Source of the DNA: Hyphochytrium catenoides
Lineage: Eukaryota; Sar; Hyphochytriomycetes; Hyphochytriales; Hyphochytriaceae
Reading direction: 5' to 3'
NCBI GenBank assembly: GCA_900088475.1
Contig: FLMG01000335.1
Coordinates: forward strand, 201,991-260,691
Length of the DNA stretch: 58,701 bases
The first letter of the stretch is position 1, and each line of letters begins with the position of its first letter. Of the stretch, positions 46,184 to 58,287 are shown piece after piece. The translations under genes were made by a program, and so were the position numbers. The notes under the pieces were generated by a model. That model saw only the letters and a list, made by a program, of their open reading frames with translations, did no database searches and had not been told where the DNA came from.

Positions 46184-47611
46184 TCAATATTTAGTGTACG
46201 GTGGGAACTTATACTTGGACACGCCCGGCCAGCCAGTCGGGACGGTCGGATAGTTGTCCACAAAGGCTTTTTCCTCCTCTTCTCTAGAAGGATAACTCTG
46301 ACGACTCTCGTGGGCGTACCCGACAAAGCTACGACTGAAGAATTTCAGAGTAGCATCAATATCGGCGCTGAATGGTACCGTCTTGTTGATATTCCAGGGG
46401 AAAATCTCAGGGTGAAATTGCACAGCAAAGATTGGCAGCTTCCTGTGCTCATAGATTGAAATAAACTCTGTGCCTTCCTTATCAACGTTGGTGGCCAGTA
46501 CCCTGAAATGTTCTTTGAGAGCTGGGGAGGCATTAAAGTCCTCGGGAAAGACAGCCCAATGGTGCAGATGAACCGTGGCGCTCTGTGAAGTTAGAGTATC
46601 GAGAACTGAATCCGGAGCTTTGCTGAACAGTTTTGAATTGCGGGCTTCAGCAGTCAGGTTAAGAGAGAGTAGCAAGCCTTCCGCGTCAACAGCTTTCAGC
46701 ACATCAGGGCCCGCCTCTTGAACAGCAATGACCTCGAAGCCCTGACATGTGCCCCACAAGGGGAGGAAGGTCCCTTCCTCGTTGAGCTGCTTGACCTTCT
46801 TATATATGAATGCGGCGGTGCGGCTATATGGGTGATGCGAATAATCGGTCGTGTTGATCACCAAGCTTCCTCCAGTGAAGAAAACCCCGTTGACCTTGCT
46901 CAAGATATCTAAGATAGCCTCCTCTGGCATGTCATAAAAGATCGGCACTACATCTGCCATTCCGCTGTGTAGGTAGGGTACATAGTTGGAAAAGAAGTAG
47001 GATCCTCGATGGGCCATCTCCTCCATTGGGTTCATTGGCATGGAAAGGACACCGATGACTGGCTTGCCATACGGCTGTGTGTGGTGACGCAGGTTGACAT
47101 GGCTATTCACGACTTGCCGTTTGGTTCTATGGTAAACTTCAGTCTCAGATCTTCTATCCGGTGCAGCGAGTCCGAAGTCAACGTAGACGCTAGATTGCAC
47201 TGCCCTCTGAGCAGCTGCCCTCAGCGACAGTGGGCGATAACTCGAGACAGTGTCAGGGTGAACAGGGGCCAGCGTGGGTCTCGGAGTAAGATCTAACTTC
47301 TCCTTTCCTACTGAGGCCGAGTTGGCAGAGGCAAACTTTAGTTCCAGTCAGTCATTCAGGACTCTGCTAATCTACTTACCCTCCCATCCTCCGGCTTCTT
47401 CTTCCGTTATCGCCGTAAGCACAAAAAGCACCGCCAGACAAGCAAACGCGGAAAGACTAAAGAAAACATTTAGCCGCTGAATAAGTGGAGAGGCGGTGGT
47501 CCTCTCCTTGTATCTCCGTCCGTATTCCGGAGACTCCTGTATTGCTTCCTCTCTTCCACTTAGGAGATAGTGCATCTCCTCCTCCTCTAGTGAGGTTGCT
47601 ACTCTCTCCAT
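46184..47611 (-). CDS. GGH: Gamma-glutamyl hydrolase (class-I glutamine amidotransferase fold), membrane-anchored
   Basis: Two exons: 47380-47611 and 46184-47310, in phase; 452 residues from the ATG at 47611. The frame stays open to ATGs at 47758 and 47851, so the protein may be longer. GGH removes gamma-linked glutamates from folyl- or antifolyl-polyglutamates in vacuoles or lysosomes. Catalytic features: PVIGVLSMPMN start, FTGGS, the nucleophile elbow WGTCQGFE, VHLHHWAV and VQFHPE with the catalytic His. The first exon encodes an acidic, charged ~45-residue head and then a single hydrophobic segment (VFFSLSAFACLAVLFVLTAI), so the protein looks like a type II membrane protein instead of carrying the cleavable signal usual in this family. 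A ~60-residue Pro/Ser stalk links anchor to enzyme. Confidence 0.9.
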
Positions 47612-48510
47612 GGCTCCCGATATGTGGTCTTCTCCTACGAAGCAGAAGGAAGATACCAATATCTTCTGACCTGCCTGAGGCCTTTGCCAACAACTTGCTG
47701 TTGAAGCTCTGACGGCCTTGCTTTGCTGTAAGACTTCAACTTGGCCTTCAAGGTTCATAGTTCTATCTTCACTGCTGCAATACAAAGAGGAGGTGAAGGT
47801 GAAGATCCAAGATCCATCCTGCGAATCATCGAACAGAAAGGAACCTTTCATCAGAGACCAGCATGAACAGAGTCACAGACAGAGGTCTGAGAGATACCAC
47901 AAACCGATAGATAAGTTCTTGCGAGAACTAGCCAGAGTAGTAGAGACATGAAGACAAGAGTGAGAATCGACTGCAAGGATCAGAACACAGCTCTTTTAGC
48001 ATCCTATAAAGGTAACCCAAATCCAGTAATCGGAACCTCGTGGCGCAGAGTTATCGAAAATAATTTCAAGGCTGAGAGCACAGTCATAAACACAGTCATA
48101 AAGGAAGCTGGAGTCCCAAAATTAAAATGCTGTTGGTTACACAGGAAGATGCCCACCAGACGAAACTATGGGAGGTCCATAGTTATAGTTCTGTACACTG
48201 CGTTTATGAGTGCTTGCAGTTGAGACTTTTGAACTCGAGCTTTCTGATGGTTCTGATCTCATCTTCAAAGCACCTTTGTACTTGCCTGGAAAGTCTGGAG
48301 TTGGCCGGCGAGAGAAGCTCCGAGAGCTCATGACGTTGGGAAGACGGGAAGAGCAAGCATTCATCAATAGGTTTGGGGTTTGGTACAAGCCAATCCTATC
48401 CTCGCAGCAAAGCTAGTCACGGGTGTTGAAGTCACGCCTCAACAACCTCTGCTCCTGCCAGATTATAGACCTGCGATCTACTAATTACCTCAAAAGGTGG
48501 AGCAGAACTG
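47612..48510. other. Divergent intergenic region between GGH and Nudix genes
   Basis: About 900 bases with two outward-facing genes. The GGH frame remains open to 47851, so the proximal 240 bases may be coding or 5' UTR. No further gene supported. Confidence 0.4.
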
Positions 48511-50480
48511 ATGGAGGAGGATGGCCAGAAGGACAAAAGAAATCAGGATGAACCCGCGGTCAACGAGGCGCCGGCTAAAAAGCCGAAGAAGAACAATTAC
48601 AAGCGAGCTCGGGAGGATGAGAGAAAACAACTCCGAGCGGAGCTTGAACTCGCCAGAAAGAACTTAATCCTCTTGGTGAGCTGCGTCTCTACTACGTTGA
48701 TGCACTGTCCTCAGCTCCTTTAAAAGCAATCTCTCAGCAACTATGTCTAAACCGAGCTCTCCCTGCTATTCTTACATTCGGTTCTGCCTTGCGGCTGCAC
48801 AGGCAAGAGAGCACGCCAGGACCTCAACGCTCTTAAAGCATTATATGGATACTGATGATACCCTGTTTAGCAGCAGCCAGCTAGATTATGCCAGCCAGGC
48901 TAGTCAAGGAGAACCCTCAACTCTTGGTCCCACGTTAACAAAAACCAATAGCCTCACAGGGGGACCTAGGCTAACGAAGACGAACAGCTTGACAGCCAGT
49001 CTGCCAGGAACTCTGTCGTCTCAAGACCTACTGCCCTCCCTATCTCAGGTCCGTCTACGTTGTCTGCCTTCCCTTTCGCTAAACGCAACTCCCTTTCGCC
49101 TTATCTAAGCCTGTTTTGGGGGTCCCGTCAACTTTGAATACACTTGTCGAAGACTCTGCGTACTCACACCAGATGCTCTTGATAACAGGAGCTGCAAAAT
49201 TATAGCCAAGTTAGCAATCCAGAGAGTGTCAACAGCATCTCAGACATTCTCTCCTTCTTAGATCGGCATGATAAGCTCGACCTTGAACGGTAAGCCAGAG
49301 ACCTAACTGCGTTCACTTGGCGAGGGCACTATTAGAATTTAGATGCTAATGTTGCCTTCTTGGTTGTAGCTTGGAGCAGTTGCAGGAAGAGGTGTCAGCG
49401 CTTAGTGAGGTAAGGCAGGCAATGCAAGCTTTTATCTCGACCCGTAATGTACTTCACCATGGCAGAATTGCGAGAAAACAAGACTTCGTAGTATAAGTAT
49501 CTTAACCGGGCGCCCTGAGAGCAACCGTCGCATCTCTCTGTATGTGCCGAATGGCTCTTAAAGTAAGGACTAAGACATTACTCATGAAGGTGGTAAGAGT
49601 CGGCGTAGGGACATTATTGGTCTCAGACAAGCATCAAGGCTGTGTTTTGGTAGGCACCAGAAAGAACTCTCACGGGCACGGCACTCTGCAGCTCCCAGGT
49701 ACATGAACAGTACAAGTAGCACTCGTTACAATGGCACTTCCTACTTTTGGTCTTTGTCTCCTTGCTTCTCCATGACCTAGTTATCGTTCTCTAACAAGAC
49801 TGTCACTGTCAAGGGGGCCACCTTGAGTTTGGCGAGGAGCTAGCGGATTGTGCTAAAAGAGAGGTCATGGAAGAGACAGGTAAGTCTTGGGATTACCAAG
49901 AGAAGACTAGAACGATTACTCCTACGACAAGGAAAAGGGATGGATAGACTCTTGCTGAGGCTCACCGTGAACTTTACATAGGCCTTGCAGTTAATAGCTT
50001 TACGTTCCAGACCATCACGAATGACATCTTTTTGGAAGAAGGTGTGCTTTCTTTGCTCGCTCCTTAAGAGCTCTGTAATCTAACCTACACCTTACCCTAA
50101 GCCTTGTCCTTGTTTTGTCTTTGGGCTACGTTCTATCTGGCAAAGCATGTCCATTTGGTAGCCTACGGCAGAGTGTGACGCTATTCTAACTACATTTGTG
50201 TGTCTAGGGAAGCATTATATTACAATTTTTATGCTTGGTCATGTCGGTGGAGATCAAGAGCCTCAACTGATGGAACCAGACAAATGTGAAGGTGAGGTGT
50301 CATCCCTCAAGAGGAATTAGTAAATGCTTTTGCGGACTTATCTGCGTCTTATTTGCCTCAGGCTGGGAGTGGAAGTCGTGGCAGTCGCTGAAGAAACTGG
50401 CCAAATCAACAGCCACGGCATCTCGAGTCTTCACTCCGCTACGGAACCTCCTCAAGACGAGCTATTCACCATTCCACTAG
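48511..50480 (+). CDS. Nudix hydrolase with N-terminal basic and coiled-coil extension
   Basis: Ten exons: 48511-48675, 48803-49048, 49189-49289, 49370-49409, 49466-49490, 49564-49698, 49814-49879, 49982-50041, 50208-50291 and 50362-50480; 346 residues, in phase. The C-terminal half is a Nudix domain: VVRVGVGTLLVSD, LQLPGGHLEFGEELADCAKR and EVMEETGL form a complete G-x5-E-x7-REUxEExGU box, followed by WEWKSW. It most resembles MutT/NUDT15-like nucleotide hydrolases. The N-terminal half is Lys-rich with AKKPKKNNYKRAR (a likely nuclear signal), then a Ser/Thr-rich region and a helix LEQLQEEVSALSE of coiled-coil type. The junction at 49490/49564 was chosen on phase (49523 would also fit) and is the weakest. 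The two halves could in principle be separate genes, but phase continuity argues for one. Confidence 0.82.
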
Positions 50481-51338
50481 ACCGGCAAAGCGCCTTGCTT
50501 TGCCCTTCCTTGAATTTCAGCTAATGGAGCACCATCCCAGCTGAGCAACCACTCTATTTATTGCTAACAAGCAGCAATTCTCCGCGGAGAAGAGAGCCTA
50601 CTACGCAGCCACCTGGCACGGCTTAGTCGCTGCACTAGAAACTAACCTCTGGGCTTGGGCACTCGTACTTCGCAAGAGCTTAATGCACCTCGCTTGTCAT
50701 CTGCCGCCGCCAATAGCAATCAGCAGAGAGGTGCACAATCAGAAGCTGGCTTCACAAACAACCTCCAATAATAAACTTGTGGACCTGAAATAATCGTGTA
50801 TTTTTAAGTACCGCGAGGCAACAAGGAATAATGTCCATTTGAACGTGAGCTATGGCTAAACTTGACTTTCCACAGTATACGCAATGTGGTTGCTCCAAAT
50901 CTCCATAGTGGTTGCTCCAAATTTCCATAGATAGTCGCAATCAAACAAAGGGTCCTGGAGGAGCTCTGGTGTACTTGAAGGCCGCCAGCGGCTAACGTAC
51001 GAATTGGCACAACCATTCGTCTGCGTTGGTTTCTGTTCTGATGATGAAGCTTCTGAAGTGCTTTCGACGGAAGCTGCAGGAGGTCTTCAAGGGCTGAATC
51101 TGCTGCTTGAGCCCGAGGATTGCCCTCATAACAGAGTGAGACTGGTCCCTCTATTGCCATCTCTACGAAGCTTTGTCAGTGTCAGAGTCTCAAAAGCTAC
51201 CTAGTTTTTCAAATCCCTCTGTTTTTGTCTCGTTGGGCTTCACACACTCGGTGTTCCCCCGTGAGCCAGGCCGCCCTCCCCTCTGTCTCGCCGCCCCTCA
51301 GAGATTCATTGGACGAGTGAGGCTTGGCTGTAGGGAAC
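50481..51338. other. Intergenic region between Nudix and NOL10 genes
   Basis: About 860 bases. A minus frame at 50804-51160 has an ATG but no motif and is not called. It contains a 22-bp tandem duplication at 50886-50929. It should hold the NOL10 promoter. Confidence 0.4.
50886..50929. repeat. Two-copy 22-bp tandem duplication
   Basis: GTGGTTGCTCCAAATCTCCA plus TA at 50886-50907 repeats immediately with one C/T change. Confidence 0.85.
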
Positions 51339-54300
51339 ATGAAGGTTTCAATAGCTGGAGGGGTCAAGATATACAATCTTTCTGCAGGGAAGACTCTCCC
51401 GCAATGGCTTTCCGAAAAGAGAAAAAGGGCACTGGCTAAAGATGTTGGTACGATTCTACTACTTGCCATGGTGAAGCGATCGTGATGTGAATCTTAGCTT
51501 CCGTTCATCATCTTACAGAGTATAGACGCCGAATTGAGCTAGTCCAAGACTTTGAGTTTCCCTCCGCCTCTCAGAGGGTGACGATGTCAAGGGATGGAAA
51601 GTATATTGTGACAGCAGGTACCGTCGTCGTCTGAGGCTTTCCTCTCCTTTCCCCCAGTGTCTTATCACGCTCGGGCCTGACCAACTCTTCTCAGGTACCT
51701 ACCCACCAGGAGTAAAAGTGTATGACGTTCAGGATTTGAGCATGAAGTTTGAGAGGCGTCTAGATGCCGAGGTTGTACAGATGAAGGTCAGTTTCACTAT
51801 CATCACTTGCATCCACGCCCCTCGGCCAAACACTCATCTCTTCTCTCCCTCCTTCCGGTTTGCTTTCGATACTTCTCTTCTCCCTTTCAAAATGGCCCAA
51901 CGCCCTGGTCTTACTTTGTCTTTGTGGATGTCCTTGCCATTTGGCTGACAAATAGGTTTTATCGGAGGACTTTGGAAAGATAGCATTTCTCCTTGCTGAC
52001 CGAAGCGTAGCCTTCCATGCTGCTTATGGAGCCCATTATAGCTTAAGAATTCCTAAGTTCGGCCGTGACATGCAGTACCTGGAGACCCAGTGTGATCTCT
52101 ATTTCGGATGCTCAGGTGCCGCGCAAAGTCTATCTCTTCTTCCGTGTCCCTTCTTGTCGCTATTCATCTTCAATCTCAGCACCGTTTCTCCCTTCTGTCT
52201 CTATCTTGGATGTGCTAGCTGGCTAGCACCATGGTATTCCTCAGCTGTCTTTTTCCTAGTGGTGACATACTGCCATGCACTTTTTACATATGCCGTAGGG
52301 CTTTTAATCACGTCCGCTTCATGGTTCCATGTCTCATGTATGCCCTTACGATCTGCATTGTCCCTACACAGGCCCGGAGGTCTACAGATTAAATCTAGAG
52401 CAAGGCCGATATATGGCCCCACTTCAAACCAGCAGCCCAGGGGTCAATAAGATCAGCATCAACCCAGTGCACAAGCTCATAGCTACTGGTAGGTGAACGG
52501 AACTTAATTCCGGGAGAGGACGCACGAGGAAAAGGGCTGGGCAGGTTCTTGACAGTTGGACCAAGCGGGGCAATGAGAGAGCGGAACACAAATAGGAGGT
52601 GTCAAGCGAGGATAACCTGAGGGGCAAGCGAGAGAAATCAATCATTAGGGTACTGGAGGCCAGAGACGTCAAGTGGCCTGGCTTGGAGTTTCCACTATCA
52701 AATATCCTCTAGCGCCCTCAGCCAGTCATGTTGTTCGATTGTCTTTTGCTGCCTCCAAGTCTGATAAGATCAACATCACGCATCATAATGCCCTGATTTC
52801 TTGTTGTCCAGGCGGAGAAAATGGGATCGTACAATGTTGGGACCATCGGACGAAGAACGCCGTGGGGATGCTGGATCTCAACCCCATCGTGAGCGGTTTC
52901 CTTGGCCAGCCTTCAAACGTTGAGATCTCAGCGTTAGAGCACCATCAAAGCGATGGCTTAACACTCGGCGTTGGCACCAGTAGTGGTCATTGTCTGCTGT
53001 TTGATCTGCGATCCAGTCAGCCAGTGATGACCAAAGATCACCAATACGGACTGCCTGTCGTCAATCTCCAGTTTCACGAGTTCTCTGGCAATGTCCTGTC
53101 AGCTGATGCTAAAGTTATCAAGATATGGAACCAGAAGGAGGTAAGCGCTATGTGCGTAATCTCAAAGGACGGTCATGAGCTCAGAGAAAGGAAAGAACAA
53201 TCAAAGGGGCATCTGGGTGTGACATCATCAGGCATGTAGTAGGAGCGTCACATGCTCTTCAGATAGTAGGAAGAGTGAGACCAAAGAGAGAGTAAAGGGT
53301 AGCAACCCCAATAGGTTAACGGTAGGAAAAACCGACGCTCTTGTTGCGGGCGAATAGTTTGTAGCGGATCCCGCGACACCTCCTCATTCTCTCTCTCTTT
53401 TCCTTCTTTCTCTCTCTCTCCTGTCTTTCTTCTGCTTTTCGGGTCCAGGGCAAAATATTCGCGAACGTAGAGACACCTGCGGACATCAACGACGTTCATA
53501 TCGTGAGAGATGCTCGCGGAGACTCAGGCCTGCTTCTGGTTGCCGGCGAGCAATCTCGCGTTATGTCATACTACATTCCTGAACTTGGTACCACCTCAGA
53601 CTCGGAGCGGGCTTTCTTTTCCTCACCTGATCCCGTGAATTGTATAGGCAGTCTACACTTTGTGTCACTCTCTTCCTTCCTCTGGGATTTGATCCCTCGA
53701 GGCTGTTCTCAATAGTTAGCTCTGAAATTATCTCTTATGTTCCTCTGCCTTTCTTGGACTCACGCCCTTTCCCCTGCCCGTGTCTCTAGGTCCCGCTCCC
53801 CGGTGGTGCTCGTTCCTAGACGGTCTCACGGAGGAACTTGAAGAGGAGCAAGAGTCGACGGTGTATGACGACTACACCTTTGTCACCAAGGATGAGTTGC
53901 AGAGACTGGGCTTGGGACATCTCATTGGCACCGCAGTCCTTAAGGTGGGAGATGCTAAGAAGCAAACCATCGAGTGGGCAACAGAGACTATAAGATGGGC
54001 AGTTGCGATGGAGGTTGGATGGTAGCTGAGGTGCTTTGAGGACGTCGACAGGACGTAGGATAGAATGGGCGAAGGAGGGATAGACAGACAGAGCACGGGC
54101 CTACCTCCATGAGAGCGAAATTGCATGCTGCAAAATATCTAACATTTAGCTTCGGACAGGCTTACATGCACGGATTCTTTATGGACACACGACTGTATAC
54201 GCGAGTCAAGGCTGTTGCTGAGCCGTTCGCCTATGATAAGTGGAAGAAGGAAAAACTCAAGCAGAAGCTTGAAGAAAAGAGAGAAAAGAGAATTAGCATA

Positions 54301-55364
54301 CAGCGCAAGCTTCCTAAGGTCAATGCCGACATTGCAGAAGCGATGCTTAGTAGAAAGAAGGCAGGAGACGGAGACAAGACTGCATCGAACCCTCTGGGAG
54401 ACGATCGTTTTGCTGCGATGTTTACATCTAAGGAGTTCCAGGTACATCATACATTCTCAGCATCCCTGCTGCTTTTTTCTTTATCTCTCGATCCTTGTCG
54501 CACTATACTTCTGCCACCCTTCTGTTATGCCTCCGTCTCGCTCTTTGTGCCCTTTATTCTTCTGTCTCTGGCACTTGCACTGGGCCTCTTGAGCTCTAAG
54601 TTATACCACCGATCGCTACTTGCGTCCTCTTACTCTCTGCCCCAAGGTTGATCCTGAGTCTGAGGAGTTCAAGCTTCTCAATCCAAGTGGTGCTCGGAAG
54701 CACAAGAGAGAAGATGAGGAAGAGAGTGAAGATGAGGTTATCGACGAACGCTTCAAAGAGGTCTCTGAGGAAAGCGAGCCGGAGGGACGAGGCAGTGATG
54801 AAAGCTCCTCGGATGAGTCGGAGGAAGAAGAGAAGGTAACTCTGAAGAAACGAAACTATCTCATGTTGACCGCGAATCCTGCTCGTCACATGTCACTGAC
54901 TCTTTCTGCCTCTACCGCCCGGTTAATCAATTTGGACGTCCATGCAGACGAGTAAGCATAAGAAGAGAAAGGAGAAGCAAGAGCCACCAACACGGAAACC
55001 TAAGATGTATGAGGTAGCTGATGGGGAGCGAATCGGAAGTGCTGTGGATCTAGGAAGAGAGGAAGATCTGGAGCAGCAAAAACAGCGAAAGAAGCTACGA
55101 CAGCTCACCCTGGAAGAAAGAGTGAGGCAGGACGAAGAAGGCAACAGAGGCATTCATAGAATAGCTCAACGCGCTGTAGGAGGAGAGGGCATAGTAAGAG
55201 AGATTACCTTCATGCCAAGAGGGAGGAGCAGAGGACCCGCTGGCGGTGAGGAAAGACGAGAGAGAAGAGGAGTAAAGGAACTTCAACTTGGAGGAGGGGG
55301 CGGAAGAGGCAGAGGAGGAAGAGGCAGAGGAGGTGGACGAGGGCGAGGACGGGGGCGACGGTAG
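51339..55364 (+). CDS. NOL10: Nucleolar protein 10 / Enp2 (WD40, small-subunit ribosome biogenesis)
   Basis: Eleven exons: 51339-51447, 51519-51617, 51695-51786, 51956-52115, 52372-52488, 52812-53140, 53449-53587, 53790-53944, 54160-54441, 54647-54835 and 54948-55364; 695 residues, in phase. NOL10/Enp2 is a nucleolar factor of the 90S/SSU processome for 18S rRNA maturation. It aligns with the family from end to end: [65 protein letters not shown], the WD-type [67 protein letters not shown] and [11 protein letters not shown]. The tail has an acidic Ser/Glu segment, Lys-rich coils and, unusually, a Gly-Arg-rich RGG end ([20 protein letters not shown]). Start chosen by match to the family's first strand. 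Confidence 0.95.
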
Positions 55365-55576
55365 CTGAAGAAAGCAAATAACACTATTTATGGAAGAGCA
55401 AACCATTATTATTCATTGGCTGAATGGACCGCCCTGTGCCACACTTACGCTGTGAAGAGTGTGACAGAGACAGAGCTAAAGCGGATGGTGGATGTGGCAA
55501 TTGTAGAGAGAGAGAAGGAGAAGATCCTTCGGCATACTCTTCCTTGCCCCCATCCATAGGGGTTCACCCTGTCTCC
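55365..55576. other. Short convergent intergenic region
   Basis: 212 bases between the stops of NOL10 and the sterol isomerase; 3' UTRs only, no gene. Confidence 0.5.
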
Positions 55577-57848
55577 TCACATCCAGGGGACGCACTGGGG
55601 CACATTTTCTACGATTCCTCCGATCCCCAGCCTCCAGAAGTCAAGAAGGACAGTAACAAGCATGCATCCGCCTAGCGAGTCAATGGCCACCTGTCCGAGA
55701 GGCCAGCGTGCGCCAGGATGCTCACAAAGCCTGCATCGTAAAAGACAAAGGAGCGGTGGGGAAGGAATGGAAGAGGTCAATAGTTATACAAGAGCTGCCG
55801 CCTTCCACATTGCTCTCTCTTTCTCTATTCTCCGCTCACATACTTATTCTAGCGGTTGGGCCAACCTCCAGTTTCTCTCTTGAACCCATACTAGTACGCC
55901 CCACAGTAGACCGGGATAAAATGCCAGATACCATAAAGGCTAAAAGCATTCTCTTTACCCTTCCCATCCTATGTCTCTCGATATTCTTTTTCTCTCTCTT
56001 TCCCCCCCTCTCTCTGTTTCCCTATTTGTCTCCCTCCTAACAAGCAACCCCATCTTTACTCTCTCTATAGATACATGTATATATATTTCTCTTTCTCTCT
56101 CTTGTGTCTCTCTCTTCCTCTTTGTGGCCCCTTTCTCTCTTCCAGACAAAATTCATCTATGAGCCCGCACCTGTAGTACATGGGGAAGCTGACAATAAAG
56201 TATATCCCGTAGCACGCGGACCCCACCAGGTACATGAGCCTGCGGTCCTTGAAGGTGTAATACGGGTACTGGACACCATCGAACAGGAGTCAAAATTGGA
56301 ACATATACCGGCAACGGGAGAGGGAAAGTGGAATGAAGCGATGGATCTAGTATAAATGGAGCAGGAGAGAGATAGAGACAGGGAGGAAATAGTGATAAGG
56401 AAGCGAGCTTCTTACCGAAGAGATCGTGAGTGTCTCCATGAAGGCAGTAAAGTAGGCCATGGCTGCGATGTACATGGAAGATACCAGAAGCGCCGTGACT
56501 GGCCCTCTCCTCTTATACCAGGAAGAAGTCCAGAACCTCCTCAAAGCAATAGTGGTGAGAGTGTGATATGTGCAAAAGTACGCGTGCGTGATAAGAATAA
56601 AGGAAATTGGCACCTGGGTAGCGCATGAGAAGAAGATATGTTAGCTGGTCCACTCTAGGCTGTAAAGAGGTGGAAGACCACGAGAATGATAGACATAAGG
56701 CTTCAAAGGAAAGGACAGAGATCACGTCGAGACAAGGACCACGTGACAGTAGCTCGTCACACGTCCTAACCATTGGTCCGGCAAAAGAAAAGATCACGGG
56801 CCGTTCATGAAGTTTGTTTGGATTAGATAAAACTTCAACGAAAGATGCCAGGGAAAGAGAAAGAGTAGCGCAGCAAAGGACAGAGGGGGAGTTTATTCAG
56901 CTACAGGGAAGAGAACTTCGAGCAGAGGCCTGGAAAGAGGATGTCTGTACAGAGAGGTAGGGTCTCAAACTGAGCAGGATAGCATACATCATTGATCCTG
57001 TGAGCCTTGAAAGTGTACGCCGCGCCGAGAAGATTGTAGAAATAATGTGTCCAGAAGTAGTTGCCGATGAAGCTTAAGATGAAGATCCAGATGTTTGCCT
57101 TCACGAAGTAGCGATCCCAGAACGGAGTGGAAGGCTCGCCCTAGTGATTTCCAGGGACAAAGAGAAGAGGACCATGAGTGGTCAAACTCTTGAGTCGAAG
57201 ACCCAACATGGGCGCAAGGCGGAGAGAAAGGAGGAGAGCAACAATGAGAGGAAAAAACAAAGAGAGAGAGAGAGAGAGAGGCACCAACGATAGAGAGAGA
57301 CGCATGGTAGGGAGCGCTGAAGGTGCGACCGGTGTAGTCAAAGAGAGTGGGACACGTAATGAAAAAGGGAGTCGTCAACCTTGGTAACGATAGAAGACAA
57401 GCCAGACCACTCTAGGGAAGAGAACGAGTAGAGGAACAAACGAGCTCAGAAGGATAATGCCTGGGAGCCTGTTCATGCTGCTTACCTGGCCTGGGAACAG
57501 CAGAGGTCCGAGGAAGCACGGGAAGAAGAGTGTGAAGCCCACTTTCATGTACGACCACTCGTCGAACGACTGCGAGACAGCGGTCAGCGAAATCTGTCTT
57601 TCCTGCCCTCCCTTTCTCTCCCTCTCTCTCTCACTCTTTCTCTCTCTCTCTCTCTGTATTCCTTCGCATGCTTCTACCCTCTCTCACTCTCTCCTTTTTT
57701 CTTCTTTTTTTCTCTCCTTTTCTCGTTGCTCTCTCCTCTTCTGTCTCGTCAACTTCTCCTTCATTCAGAGAAACGACTTCTGCGTGTACTAACCTCGTTT
57801 TTCTAGGTGCTCTACTTCTCTGGATCTCCCTACATGCTCACTCTTCTA

Positions 57849-57910
<62 letters not shown>

Positions 57911-58183
57911 GCTAGCTAGCTCTTTCTTCTTCTCTCTCTCTCTCTCTGTGTACCTCATAGGCTTTCGTGACGACAATGCCGCCAAAGAAAGTGATCCAGA
58001 TGACGCTGTAATAGAGGAAAAAGAGTTCTGTCCATCGCTTCCCGGGAGATGTTGCTAGCCATCGCGGCTGCTGCTGCTTGCCTGGCAAGTAAGTGGGAAG
58101 CGAAGGAGACGTCAGAGGAGGAGGAGGATGGCAGAACGTGAACCATGAAGATTGAAGGTAGAAAGAGAGAGAACGAGAGCGCC

Positions 58184-58235
<52 letters not shown>

Positions 58236-58287
58236 GGAAAGAGAGACTGTGCCAAGTTCTCTGACGCTCACCATTCTTCTTCTGCAT
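55577..58287 (-). CDS. CPI1: Cycloeucalenol cycloisomerase (cyclopropyl sterol isomerase)
   Basis: Seven exons: 58272-58287, 57954-58081, 57486-57569, 56988-57140, 56416-56613, 56171-56268 and 55577-55730; 276 residues, all in phase and close to the usual ~280. It opens the 9,19-cyclopropane ring of cycloeucalenol to give obtusifoliol, so the organism makes sterols from cycloartenol. It is an ER membrane protein. Family matches in order: PGKRWTELFFLYYSVIWITF, FDEWSYM, FWDRYFVKANIWIFILSFIG followed by NYFWTHYFYNLLGAAYTF, LTTIALRRF, AAMAYFTAFMETLTI, YPYYTFKDRRLMYLVG, IYFIVSFPMYYR and DSLGGCMLVTVLLDFWRLGI. Exon 1 is only 16 coding bases (MQKKN), chosen because it starts with ATG, ends in a good donor and restores phase. 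CT/GA tracts fill three of its introns. Confidence 0.94.
55985..56145. repeat. CT-rich tract in intron of the sterol isomerase gene
   Basis: Imperfect (TCTC)n tract in the intron 55731-56170; purine-rich on the sense strand of the gene. Confidence 0.75.
57600..57735. repeat. CT-rich tract in intron 2 of the sterol isomerase gene
   Basis: Pyrimidine-rich low-complexity sequence between exon 3 (ends 57569) and exon 2 (starts 57954). Confidence 0.75.
57852..57909. repeat. Perfect (CT)29 microsatellite
   Basis: About 58 bases of uninterrupted CT dinucleotide on the plus strand, inside intron 2 of the sterol isomerase gene, ~45 bases from the exon 2 donor. Followed by GCTAGCTAGC and a further CT stretch. 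Confidence 0.95.
58183..58240. repeat. (GA)n tract in intron 1 of the sterol isomerase gene
   Basis: Nearly pure GA repeat with a few AAA interruptions; on the gene's sense strand it is a CT tract upstream of the exon 2 acceptor (58082). Confidence 0.9.

Noticed and set aside
50804-51160. 118-codon minus-strand ORF
   Set aside because: Contains the 22-bp duplication, has no recognised domain and overlaps a plus-strand frame; not enough support.
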